Source: Streptococcus parasanguinis
GTDB lineage: Bacteria > Bacillota > Bacilli > Lactobacillales > Streptococcaceae
Direction of reading: 5' to 3'
Assembly: GCA_018365265.1 (NCBI GenBank)
Contig: JAGZKI010000014.1
Span: 1 to 42,477 of the forward strand
Length of the DNA: 42,477 bases
Shown here: positions 16,002-23,207 of the stretch, piece by piece
How the letters are laid out: each line of letters starts with the position of its first letter
Numbering within the stretch: the first letter of the stretch is position 1
Notes under the pieces: generated by a model
Seen by the model: only the letters and a program-made list of their open reading frames with translations
Told to the model about the DNA's origin: nothing
The model's database searches: none
Translations under genes and position numbers: made by a program

Positions 16002-16901
16002 ATGACAAAATTATATGGAAGTTTGGAAGCTGGCGGTACAAAATTTGTTTGTGCAGTTGGTGATGAAAACTATAATGTTGTGGAAAAAGTACAATTTCCA
16101 ACAACCAAGCCAATTGAGACGATTGATAAGTGTATTGAATTTTTCTCAAAATTTGAGGATCTAGTTGGGCTTGCGATTGGATCATTTGGACCAATTGATA
16201 TCGATCCAAATTCAAACACTTATGGTTTCATCACAACGACTCCAAAACCAAATTGGGCCAATGTAGATATCGTTGGGGCTTTCCGACGTGCCTTGAATGT
16301 ACCTATCTATTTCACGACAGATGTGAATAGTTCTGCCTATGGAGAAGTGGTCGCACGCAATAACGCGGGTGGTCATATCGAAAACTTGGTTTACTATACA
16401 ATCGGAACAGGAATCGGAGCTGGTGTCATCCAACGTGGTGAGTTTATCGGGGGAGCTGGACACCCAGAAATGGGGCACTACTATGTGGCCCAACACCCAA
16501 TGGATGTAGAAAAAGAATTCAAGGGTGTTTGTCCTTTCCACAATGGCTGTTTGGAAGGCTTTGCGGCTGGTCCTAGTCTGGAAGCTCGTACAGGTATTCG
16601 TGGGGAAAACATTGAACTCAACAGCAATGTATGGGATATTCAAGCCTACTACATCGCACAAGCAGCAGTGAATGCGACAGTTACCTTCCGCCCAGACATC
16701 ATTGTCTTTGGAGGAGGAGTAATGGCTCAACAACATATGCTAGATCGTGTGCGGACGAAATTTACAGCTTTATTGAACGGTTACCTCCCTGTACCAGATG
16801 TGAGAGATTATATTGTGACACCTGCAGTTGCTGGCAATGGTTCAGCAACCTTGGGGAACTTTGTTCTTGCAAAAGAAGTGAGCGAGAAGCTTAAAAAATA
16901 A
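16002..16901 (+). CDS. scrK: Fructokinase, ROK family
   Basis: 299 residues. It phosphorylates the fructose released by ScrB to fructose-6-phosphate. The ROK features are an N-terminal phosphate loop GSLEAGGTKFVCAVG, a second ATP motif VYYTIGTGIGAGVIQRGEF, and the ROK zinc site GHPEMGHYYVAQHP followed by CPFHNGCLEGFAAGPSLE (two His, Cys residues). Later, DIIVFGGGVMAQQ completes the ATP-binding core. The sequence is of the bacterial fructokinase/mannokinase subgroup; the sucrose context favours fructose as substrate. AAGGAG lies 7 bp upstream of the ATG. The 175-bp repeat element begins 38 bp after the stop and its first hairpin may terminate transcription. Confidence 0.94.
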   Translation: MTKLYGSLEAGGTKFVCAVGDENYNVVEKVQFPTTKPIETIDKCIEFFSKFEDLVGLAIGSFGPIDIDPNSNTYGFITTTPKPNWANVDIVGAFRRALNVPIYFTTDVNSSAYGEVVARNNAGGHIENLVYYTIGTGIGAGVIQRGEFIGGAGHPEMGHYYVAQHPMDVEKEFKGVCPFHNGCLEGFAAGPSLEARTGIRGENIELNSNVWDIQAYYIAQAAVNATVTFRPDIIVFGGGVMAQQHMLDRVRTKFTALLNGYLPVPDVRDYIVTPAVAGNGSATLGNFVLAKEVSEKLKK

Positions 16902-16939
16902 GTAGCAATTGTCTCTTAGAGGTTAGAAACAAGAGCGAG

Positions 16940-17114
16940 GAGGCTGGGACAAAAGTCCTAGCCTCTCAATTATTTTTGGATTGTCGAGCAAGACGCAGTG
17001 GTTGAGTGGGCTCTACTACGCCGATTTCATCAGCTTTTACAGCCCTACTCAACTGTGCGGAGGTGGGACGATGAAATCCAATTCTAACGAATTACCGATT
17101 TCTGTCCCACTCTC
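16940..17114 (+). repeat. 175-bp structured intergenic repeat, copy A
   Basis: Bounded by GAGGCTGGGACAAAA at the left and the inverse of GAGAGTGGGACAGAAA at the right, i.e. imperfect terminal inverted repeats. Three stem-loops can be drawn: GAGGCTGGGAC/GTCCTAGCCTC at the left end; GTTGAGT...ACTCAAC in the middle (16999-17053); and GTGGGAC...GTCCCAC at the right end (17063-17110). About 96% identical (7 differences counted by eye) to the inverted copy at 26281-26455. It looks like a MITE-like dispersed streptococcal repeat; I know similar GTGGGACAGAAATC sequences from the genus but cannot name a family with certainty. Confidence 0.85.
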
Positions 17115-17148
17115 TTCTTTCGTCTATCTATCAAGAAGTGAGGAAGGA

Positions 17149-17559
17149 ATGAAAAAGAATATTGTAAAAGATGTCTTATTCTTGGGTCAAAAGTCAGAAG
17201 AAGCGACACCTGAGGATCGCACCTTGGCTTTGGATTTGCAGGACACCTTAAATGCTCATCTCCTTGAGTGTGTCGGTTTAGCAGCCAATATGATCGGGGT
17301 GAAAAAGCGAGCGATTATCATCCGAATGGGAAGTGAAAATTTGGTCCTGTTTAATCCGGTTCTCCTTGAAAAGAAAAAGCCTTACCAAACAGAGGAAGGA
17401 TGCTTGTCCTTGGTGGGGAGTCGGCCGACCACTCGTTATGAGGAGATTTCAGTGGCCTATTGAGATATGAATTGGAAAGCAAAAACAATTCATTTGTCAG
17501 GCTTTCCGGCCCAGATCTGTCAGCATGAAATGGATCATCTAGAAGGCATTATTATCTAA
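17149..17559 (+). pseudogene. Peptide deformylase-like protein, broken by an in-frame stop
   Basis: The frame encodes a 136-residue peptide-deformylase-type metalloprotein interrupted by one TGA at codon 105 (17461-17463). Before the stop are motif 1 in the form ECVGLAANMIG and motif 2 EEGCLSLVGSRPT with the metal-ligand Cys85. After the stop the frame continues without shift into ICQHEMDHLEGIII, which holds the HExxH catalytic motif, and ends at TAA 17557. The break therefore removes the active-site helix. Streptococci commonly carry a short second deformylase-like gene of about this length alongside the essential Def. The start is ATG 17149 with AGGAAGG directly upstream; the longer frame leftwards is repeat DNA. 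A single CGA-to-TGA change would explain the lesion; sequencing error is possible. Confidence 0.85.
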
Positions 17560-17568
17560 AGATGAAGG

Positions 17569-17594
17569 ATGGAGTCGATTCGGCTCCTTTTTTT
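17569..17594 (+). terminator. Terminator after the deformylase pseudogene
   Basis: GGAGTCG (17571-17577) ATT CGGCTCC (17581-17587), a 7-bp stem with one T-G pair, followed by a long T-run. Confidence 0.88.
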
Positions 17595-17616
17595 AGTTCT
17601 TATGGAAACTTTTTTC

Positions 17617-17644
17617 TTGACAGGGATCTTTTTTGTGTTAAAAT
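17617..17644 (+). promoter_or_regulatory. Promoter of marR-ABC exporter operon
   Basis: TTGACA (17617-17622), 16-bp spacer, TAAAAT (17639-17644), about 50 bp before the marR start. Confidence 0.85.
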
Positions 17645-17682
17645 AGTTCTCATAGTAACTTTAAAGTTCTTAAGAGAACTAT
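17643..17682. promoter_or_regulatory. Tandem MarR operators
   Basis: ATAGTTCTC (17643-17651) and GAGAACTAT (17674-17682) are a perfect 9-bp inverted repeat. Within it AGTTCTCATAGTAACT (17645-17660) and AGTTCTTAAGAGAACT (17665-17680) form two palindromic sites exactly 20 bp apart, overlapping the end of the -10 and the transcription start. Confidence 0.75.
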
Positions 17683-17694
17683 TTGGAGGAAATG

Positions 17695-18141
17695 ATGGAC
17701 AAACCTTTACTAGAATTTAAAAAAATCGGTCATCTCATTCACCTCATGGTAGAAAGAGAGGCCAAGAAGAGAGGGCTTGAATTTAGCGCAGGACCCCAAG
17801 GTCAGGTATTGGGCTTTTTATCTCATCGTGAAAAGGAGGGGAAAGTGACCTTGATTCGGGATGTTGAGCAGGAACTTCATATCTCAAAATCCGTGACGAG
17901 TAACCTGATCAAGCGCATGGAGAAAAATGGCTTTATTTATCTAGAGCCTAGTCCAACCGATAAACGGGCCAAGTATGTCTACCTAACAGACAGTGTAAAA
18001 GATAAATTGAATGACATGAAACAATTCTTTGAAGAAGTGGACCAGGATATGATGGCTGGTGTATCAGAAGAAGAATTGGCCATCTTTTTCAGGGTCATGC
18101 ATCAATTTTATGAGAATATGAAAAAAAGGAGCGAGGAATGA
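17695..18141 (+). CDS. MarR-family transcriptional regulator
   Basis: 148 residues. The winged-helix MarR fold is visible: dimerisation helix FKKIGHLIHLMVEREAKKRG, then the recognition region EQELHISKSVTSNLIKRME and the wing KNGFIYLEPSPTDKRAKYVY with the conserved D-x-R. It should act as a dimeric repressor of its own operon, released by a ligand that the exporter pumps out. I chose ATG 17695 (MDKPLLEF) because GGAGG lies 6 bp upstream; ATG 17692 is too close to that site. The stop overlaps the first ABC gene by 4 bp, so regulator and exporter are coupled. Palindromes at its promoter support autoregulation. Confidence 0.9.
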   Translation: MDKPLLEFKKIGHLIHLMVEREAKKRGLEFSAGPQGQVLGFLSHREKEGKVTLIRDVEQELHISKSVTSNLIKRMEKNGFIYLEPSPTDKRAKYVYLTDSVKDKLNDMKQFFEEVDQDMMAGVSEEELAIFFRVMHQFYENMKKRSEE

Positions 18142-19940
18142 TCAATATATTTCGGCGGTTAACTGCCAAAGAATGGGGCATGATTGCCCTTAGTACGGTC
18201 TTTATCTGTCTGGCTGTTTGGATGGATTTAAAGACTCCTGAATACTTATCCGATATCACGACCCTCTTAGCCAAGGATGGGACCAAGGTTTCTGATATTA
18301 TGGATCCGGGAAGCAAGATGTTGCTCTTCTCTTTTGGAAGCTTTTTGATGGCAGTTTTTGTGGGCTTTTTGGCTTCAAGAGTCGCTGCCAGCTTTACGAC
18401 GCGACTTCGAGGAGAGATTTTCCATCAAGTGATGGATTACTCTGATGCCGAGATCAAGAAATTCTCCGTTCCCTCTCTCTTGACTCGTACAACCAATGAT
18501 TTGACCCAGTTACAAATCATGATTGTCATGGGGATGCAAGTTGTGACGCGTGGTCCCATTATGGCGATTTGGGCTCTGACCAAGATTTGGGGGAAGAGCA
18601 GTGCCTGGACAACGTCTGTTGGGATTGCGGTCTTGATGGTCTTGATTCTTCTCTCTGTTCTGGTTCTTATTGCCTTTCCGCGCCAGCAAAAGGTTCAAGG
18701 TTTGACCGATGCTTTGAATGCGACGACACGGGAGAGTTTGACTGGGGTGCGAGTGGTTCGCGCCTACAATGCAGAAGCTTATCAAAATGAGAAATTCCAG
18801 GCTGAAAACAAGGGCTTAACCCGTCTAAATCTCTTTGTTTATCGTTTGATGTCTTTGATGAACCCTGTCATGACAGTGGTATCAAGTGGGTTGACCCTTG
18901 CTATCTACTGGATTGGGGCGCACTTGATCAATGATATCGCCATGCCAAAAGATCCTACAAAGATCTTCACCAGTCCTGCATTAGCGGATCGGACCAAGGT
19001 CTTCTCCGATATGATCACCTTCTCCTCTTACGCCATGCAGGTTGTCGTTGGCTTTATGATGATGGTGGCCATCTTGATTATTCTTCCTCGTGCCTTGGTA
19101 TCTGCCAAACGAATCAACCAGGTCTTAGCTTTAGAGCCGTCTGTAGCCTTCCCAAGTGAGTCAAAAGAAACAACAGGCCAAGAGGGTACCGTTGAATTTC
19201 AAGATGTTTCCTTCCGATATGGACGGACTTCCCGTGCTGTGATTGAACATGTGACCTTCTCAGCTCAGAAAGGACAAACCGTTGCCTTCATCGGATCAAC
19301 CGGTTCTGGGAAATCCACTTTGGTCAACTTGATTCCGCGCTTTTACGATGCAACAGAAGGAAAGATCTTAGTGGATGGCATCAATGTCAAGAATTATAGC
19401 CACCAAGAACTGAATAATAAAGTCGGCTATATTCCCCAAAAAGCAGTGCTCTTTAGCGGCACTATTCGCTCCAATATGGAATTTGGAGAAAGTAGTCAAG
19501 GAAAATTAGAGGATGAAGCCATCTGGAAAGCTCTTGAATTGGCCCAAGCCAAAGAGTTTGTGGCCGCAAAAGAAAAAGGCTTGGATACAGAAGTAGCGCA
19601 AGGAGGAAGCAACTTCTCTGGCGGTCAACGGCAACGCTTGGCCATTGCACGGGCCCTGGCTCGCAAACCTGAGATCCTCATCTTTGATGATTCCTTCTCA
19701 GCTCTAGATTATAAAACAGATCGGATCCTGCGACAAGCCTTGAAAGAAGAGCTTGCAGATACGACCAAATTGATCGTTGCCCAACGGATTTCGACTATTA
19801 TGGATGCAGATTTGATTTTGGTCTTGGATCAAGGGAAGGTCGTCGGTCAAGGTACCCACAAGGAATTGCTTGCGACCAATGAAGTCTATCAAGAAATTGC
19901 CTATTCACAATTATCTAAGGAGGAGTTGGAACATGCATAA
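18138..19940 (+). CDS. Multidrug-type ABC exporter half-transporter, subunit 1
   Basis: 600 residues: an N-terminal six-helix ABC exporter membrane domain (about 1-335) followed by one nucleotide-binding domain. The NBD shows Walker A GSTGSGKST, Q-loop YIPQKAVLFSGTI, signature FSGGQRQRLAIARAL and Walker B ILIFDDSFSALD. The catalytic Glu after Walker B is replaced by Asp (FDDS), a mark of the degenerate site in heterodimeric exporters such as BmrCD and LmrCD. A long extracellular insertion (about 40-60) precedes helix 2. The gene overlaps marR by 4 bp and the partner gene by 8 bp. It probably forms a heterodimer with that partner and exports drugs or lipophilic compounds; the substrate is not known. 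Confidence 0.92.
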   Translation: MINIFRRLTAKEWGMIALSTVFICLAVWMDLKTPEYLSDITTLLAKDGTKVSDIMDPGSKMLLFSFGSFLMAVFVGFLASRVAASFTTRLRGEIFHQVMDYSDAEIKKFSVPSLLTRTTNDLTQLQIMIVMGMQVVTRGPIMAIWALTKIWGKSSAWTTSVGIAVLMVLILLSVLVLIAFPRQQKVQGLTDALNATTRESLTGVRVVRAYNAEAYQNEKFQAENKGLTRLNLFVYRLMSLMNPVMTVVSSGLTLAIYWIGAHLINDIAMPKDPTKIFTSPALADRTKVFSDMITFSSYAMQVVVGFMMMVAILIILPRALVSAKRINQVLALEPSVAFPSESKETTGQEGTVEFQDVSFRYGRTSRAVIEHVTFSAQKGQTVAFIGSTGSGKSTLVNLIPRFYDATEGKILVDGINVKNYSHQELNNKVGYIPQKAVLFSGTIRSNMEFGESSQGKLEDEAIWKALELAQAKEFVAAKEKGLDTEVAQGGSNFSGGQRQRLAIARALARKPEILIFDDSFSALDYKTDRILRQALKEELADTTKLIVAQRISTIMDADLILVLDQGKVVGQGTHKELLATNEVYQEIAYSQLSKEELEHA

Positions 19941-21693
19941 GACAAAACAAAAAACATCCCTTTGGAGCCAACTTTCTCCCTATTTGAAGGGCTTCCACCT
20001 ATTTTTCCTAATTGCTATCCTCTTTTCGATCGTATCGAGTGTAATCACGGTTATTGGACCGGATAAGTTAAAAGAAATTACAGATACCATTACAAAAGGG
20101 ATGGGAGGCGCCATTGATATTGATAAGATCACTTCGATTGCCCTGACCTTAGCCATCCTTTATGGAGTTGGAGCACTGGTGTCCTACAGCAGTAGTTTCA
20201 TTATCTCAACCATGATTCAGCGCTTTGCAGAACGCTTGCGCAATGCCATTGCTGAGAAGATCAATCGCGTGCCCCTCCAATATTTTGATAGCCATGAACA
20301 AGGAGATACCTTGTCTCGTGTGACCAATGACGTGGATTTGATGACCCAATCCTTTAACCAAAGCTTGGTTCAAATGGTCTCTTCTATTGTCTTATTGATT
20401 GGCTCCATCCTTATGATGTTTAAGACGGACTGGCACTTGGCGGTGGCAGCGATTGTGTCCGTCTTTGCAGGTTTTGCTCTTTCCAGCATCATTATGGTCA
20501 AGAGCCAGCCTCTCTTTAAGCAACAACAGGACAACCTTGCCAAAGTTTCAGGTTATGTTGAAGAAATCTATAGTGGCCACAATATCGTCATTTCCTACAA
20601 TGGCCGTCACCAAGCCAAAAATCATTTTGATGCCATCAACCAAGATTTGTACCATAGCATGTGGAAATCCCAATTCTTCTCTGGGATCATGATGCCCTTG
20701 ATGCAGTTTGTAGGGAATTTCGGCTATGTCATGGTCTGTATCGTTGGGGCTGTCCTCACCATTAATGGAGACATTACCATCGGGACCATTGTTGCCTTTA
20801 TGACCTATGTCCGCATCTTTACCCAACCAATTAGTCAAATGGCTCAAGGCATTACCCAATTGCAATCAGCTAGTGCTGCTATGGGGCGTGTCTTTGAATT
20901 CTTAGACGAAGAAGAAATGGAAGATGAATCCCAAAAAACACGCCAATTGGAAGTGCCAAAAGGTCATGTTACCTTTGAACATGTTCGCTTTGGTTATTCA
21001 CCAGATAAGACTATTATCCATGACTTTACAGCTGAAGCTAAGCCAGGACAGAAGGTGGCCATTGTTGGTCCGACAGGTGCAGGTAAGACGACCATGGTCA
21101 ATCTCTTGATGCGTTTTTACGACATTCAAGCTGGTAAAATTACCATCGATGGTGTGGATACTAAGGCCATGAGCCGAGAAGAAGTTCATGATGCCTTTTC
21201 GATGGTCTTGCAAGATACCTGGCTATTTGAGGGGACCATTCGAGAAAACCTGGTCTTCAATCAAACGGATATTTCAGACGAAGCGGTGGAAGCAGCAACC
21301 CGAGCGGTTGGGGTCCATCACTTTATTCGGACCTTGCCGAATGGCTATGATACTGTATTAGATGATTCAGTGACCTTGTCCGTGGGTCAAAAGCAACTCT
21401 TGACCATTGCGCGTGCCCTCTTGAAGGATGCTCCGCTTCTTATCTTGGATGAAGCAACCTCATCTGTCGATACCCGTACAGAAGAGTTGATTCAAAAAGC
21501 TATGGACAAACTCATGGAAGGCCGGACCTCCTTTGTCATTGCCCATCGCTTGTCCACTATTCGTAATGCGGATCTGATTCTCGTGATGAAAGATGGAAAT
21601 ATTATCGAGCAGGGTAATCACCAAGAACTCATGACCCAAAATGGCTTCTATGCTGATCTCTACAATAGCCAATTCACAGAAGAAGTAGCATGA
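19933..21693 (+). CDS. Multidrug-type ABC exporter half-transporter, subunit 2
   Basis: 586 residues, membrane domain (about 1-325, including LSRVTNDVDLMTQSFNQSL) plus an NBD. The NBD has Walker A GPTGAGKTT, Walker B LLILDEATSSVDTRTE with the normal catalytic Glu, and H-loop IAHRLSTIRNAD. Its signature is LSVGQKQ instead of LSGGQ. Together with the Asp in subunit 1 this gives one degenerate and one competent ATP site. I chose ATG 19933 (MHKTKQ) with AGGAGTTGGA upstream; the in-frame ATG at 19870 lies inside subunit 1 without a site. It is the last gene of the marR operon, closed by a strong terminator. Confidence 0.92.
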   Translation: MHKTKQKTSLWSQLSPYLKGFHLFFLIAILFSIVSSVITVIGPDKLKEITDTITKGMGGAIDIDKITSIALTLAILYGVGALVSYSSSFIISTMIQRFAERLRNAIAEKINRVPLQYFDSHEQGDTLSRVTNDVDLMTQSFNQSLVQMVSSIVLLIGSILMMFKTDWHLAVAAIVSVFAGFALSSIIMVKSQPLFKQQQDNLAKVSGYVEEIYSGHNIVISYNGRHQAKNHFDAINQDLYHSMWKSQFFSGIMMPLMQFVGNFGYVMVCIVGAVLTINGDITIGTIVAFMTYVRIFTQPISQMAQGITQLQSASAAMGRVFEFLDEEEMEDESQKTRQLEVPKGHVTFEHVRFGYSPDKTIIHDFTAEAKPGQKVAIVGPTGAGKTTMVNLLMRFYDIQAGKITIDGVDTKAMSREEVHDAFSMVLQDTWLFEGTIRENLVFNQTDISDEAVEAATRAVGVHHFIRTLPNGYDTVLDDSVTLSVGQKQLLTIARALLKDAPLLILDEATSSVDTRTEELIQKAMDKLMEGRTSFVIAHRLSTIRNADLILVMKDGNIIEQGNHQELMTQNGFYADLYNSQFTEEVA

Positions 21694-21725
21694 AATCAAG
21701 ATACAAGGCTTGTGAAATGTAAAGT

Positions 21726-21773
21726 AAAAAAATAGGATAGAAGGCAATTCTATGTGCTTCTATCCTATTTTTT
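21726..21773 (+). terminator. Terminator of marR-ABC operon
   Basis: AATAGGATAGAAG (21731-21743) pairs perfectly with CTTCTATCCTATT (21757-21769), 13 bp, flanked by A-run and T-run. Confidence 0.93.
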
Positions 21774-21890
21774 ATGCTGGAAGAAGGGATGGGAAAGACG
21801 ATTCTTAGGTACAGAAAAATGACAAAGCGTCAAAAATAGATCGCTTCTAATGTTAAAAAGAAGAAAGAGAGGATAAAAAAGAAGCCTGGC

Positions 21891-21920
21891 TTGACAGGCT
21901 TTCTTAGGATCGCGTATACT
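21891..21920 (+). promoter_or_regulatory. Promoter of the PAP2 gene
   Basis: TTGACA (21891-21896), 18-bp spacer, TATACT (21915-21920). The -35 lies in the loop/right arm of a small hairpin AAGCCTG (21882-21888) / CAGGCTT (21895-21901). Nothing else is seen between 21774 and 21880. Confidence 0.8.
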
Positions 21921-21958
21921 AGTAGTACAAAAACGAGATGATAGACAGGAGTGCCAAC

Positions 21959-22474
21959 ATGAAGCCCAATCTTCAAGATTATCTGAAATTTTATCGTTGG
22001 CTAACCCTGCCTTTTACGAGAAAGCCACGTCGTGTGCAGGTTCTTCAAAGGATGAATCGAATCCTGACGTTCGCCATGCCAGGCATCTACGGCCTGGTCT
22101 TTTGTTGGCTGTTTTTAAAGAAAACTTCAATGGGAGAAATCTGGCCTTTTATCTGGATCCCTGCTTCGGGTTTTGTCTTGTTTAGCCTCTTTCGTCATTG
22201 GGTCAATGTTCCAAGACCTTATGAAAAATGGGAGATTCAACCCTTATTAGAAAAGAATTCATCTGGTCATTCCTTTCCTAGCCGACATGTATTTTCGGCG
22301 ACCATTATCTCCATGTGTGTCTGTCAGTTGTCGCTTTCTCTAGGAATGTGCTCCATGCTCCTATCTCTTCTATTAGCCCTTGTCCGAGTTATTGGAGGGG
22401 TTCATTATCCCAAGGATGTTCTCGTCGCTTGGGGGCTGGGACTCGTTTGGGGAGGACTCTTTTTGCTGGTTTGA
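21959..22474 (+). CDS. PAP2-family membrane phosphatase
   Basis: 171 residues, hydrophobic, with about five membrane helices. The three PAP2 phosphatase signatures are present: a K-x6-RP-like motif at NVPRPYEKW, the central SGHSFPSRH (PSGH-type motif) and the last motif R-x5-H-x3-D as RVIGGVHYPKDV. Such enzymes dephosphorylate undecaprenyl pyrophosphate, phosphatidic acid or similar lipids at the outer membrane face; the small size and single domain fit the PgpB/UppP-like group, but the exact lipid is not predictable. The start is ATG 21959, 7 bp after AGGAG; an upstream in-frame codon at 21938 lacks a site. It is transcribed alone from a strong promoter. Confidence 0.88.
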   Translation: MKPNLQDYLKFYRWLTLPFTRKPRRVQVLQRMNRILTFAMPGIYGLVFCWLFLKKTSMGEIWPFIWIPASGFVLFSLFRHWVNVPRPYEKWEIQPLLEKNSSGHSFPSRHVFSATIISMCVCQLSLSLGMCSMLLSLLLALVRVIGGVHYPKDVLVAWGLGLVWGGLFLLV

Positions 22475-22500
22475 ATGAACAAATTGCTGAAAATTGACCT

Positions 22501-22529
22501 TTGTCTAAGAGCGAGGGATAGTGTATACT
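22501..22529 (+). promoter_or_regulatory. Promoter of the second GNAT gene
   Basis: TTGTCT (22501-22506), 17-bp spacer, TATACT (22524-22529), 29 bp before the ATG. Confidence 0.65.
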
Positions 22530-22557
22530 GGAAAGTGGACTTAGAATAGGAGAGAAG

Positions 22558-23184
22558 ATGAAGTACAGAAAAGCAGAAAAAGCAGATCTGGATCAGGTGG
22601 TTCGAGTAGCCAGTACAGCCTTTGAGGACTATCTATTTTTAAAAGTTATCAAGGATTTGGTTCGGGATCCCAAGCAATACCCAGCCTTTGTTGAGGCAAT
22701 GATGCGCATCTTGGTGAAGGTTTTTCTTAAGCACCATATTTGCCTTGTGGCAGAAAAAAACGATGAAATTTATGCGGTAGCCTTGTTGCAAAAGGGACCG
22801 ATTCCTTTTCGGGCCTATCTATTAAATGGGGGATTTGGTTTGCTCAAGTTTATTTCCTTGAAAAATATGTTGGCCTACTTTAAATTTATGGAGGACACGG
22901 ATAAGGAATTGGAGCAAAATGTAGACTTTGATTGGTATTTGATGCTTCTCGCAGTCGCCCCTAAACACCAACGGCAGGGCTATGGCAGTCGCTTTATGAC
23001 AGAAGGAATTGAGCCTTTCTTGGAAGAGATCAAAGGGGAAAAACTAGCCTTTTATACCAATACCAAAGGAAATGTCTATTTTTACACGAAAAATGGTTAC
23101 AAGGAAGTCTATTCAAGTGAGATTAGCTTTAACCAAGTAGAAATGGGAAGTTGGTATTTCTTGAAGGAACTAAAAAAACACTAA
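22558..23184 (+). CDS. GNAT-family N-acetyltransferase
   Basis: 208 residues. The N terminus is YRKAEKADLDQVVRVASTAF, typical of GNAT beta1-alpha1. The acetyl-CoA-binding core reads WYLMLLAVAPKHQRQGYGSRFM, with Q-x-x-G-x-G as QRQGYG. The closing motif is FYTNTKGNVYFYTKNGYKEV. A middle insertion (about 75-125, FRAYLLNGGFGLLKFISLKN) is hydrophobic and unlike the first GNAT gene of this window. The enzyme should acetylate a small-molecule or protein amine; the target is unknown. AGGAG lies 6-7 bp before the ATG. It is monocistronic and shares a bidirectional terminator with convergent queG. Confidence 0.85.
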   Translation: MKYRKAEKADLDQVVRVASTAFEDYLFLKVIKDLVRDPKQYPAFVEAMMRILVKVFLKHHICLVAEKNDEIYAVALLQKGPIPFRAYLLNGGFGLLKFISLKNMLAYFKFMEDTDKELEQNVDFDWYLMLLAVAPKHQRQGYGSRFMTEGIEPFLEEIKGEKLAFYTNTKGNVYFYTKNGYKEVYSSEISFNQVEMGSWYFLKELKKH

Positions 23185-23207
23185 GGTTCAAAGCCTTAGT
23201 GTTTTTT
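23173..23207. terminator. Bidirectional terminator between GNAT and queG
   Basis: CACTAAGG (23179-23186) / CCTTAGTG (23194-23201), 8-bp stem with A-run before and T-run after, between convergent stops. Confidence 0.92.

Noticed and set aside
16981..17148. N-terminal extension of the deformylase-like frame
   Set aside because: This stretch is copy A of the 175-bp repeat; its translation is not protein-like, and ATG 17149 has a ribosome-binding site.
17461..17463. TGA as selenocysteine codon
   Set aside because: No SECIS-like hairpin is apparent just after it, streptococci are not known to use selenocysteine, and the family's Cys ligand is elsewhere and intact.
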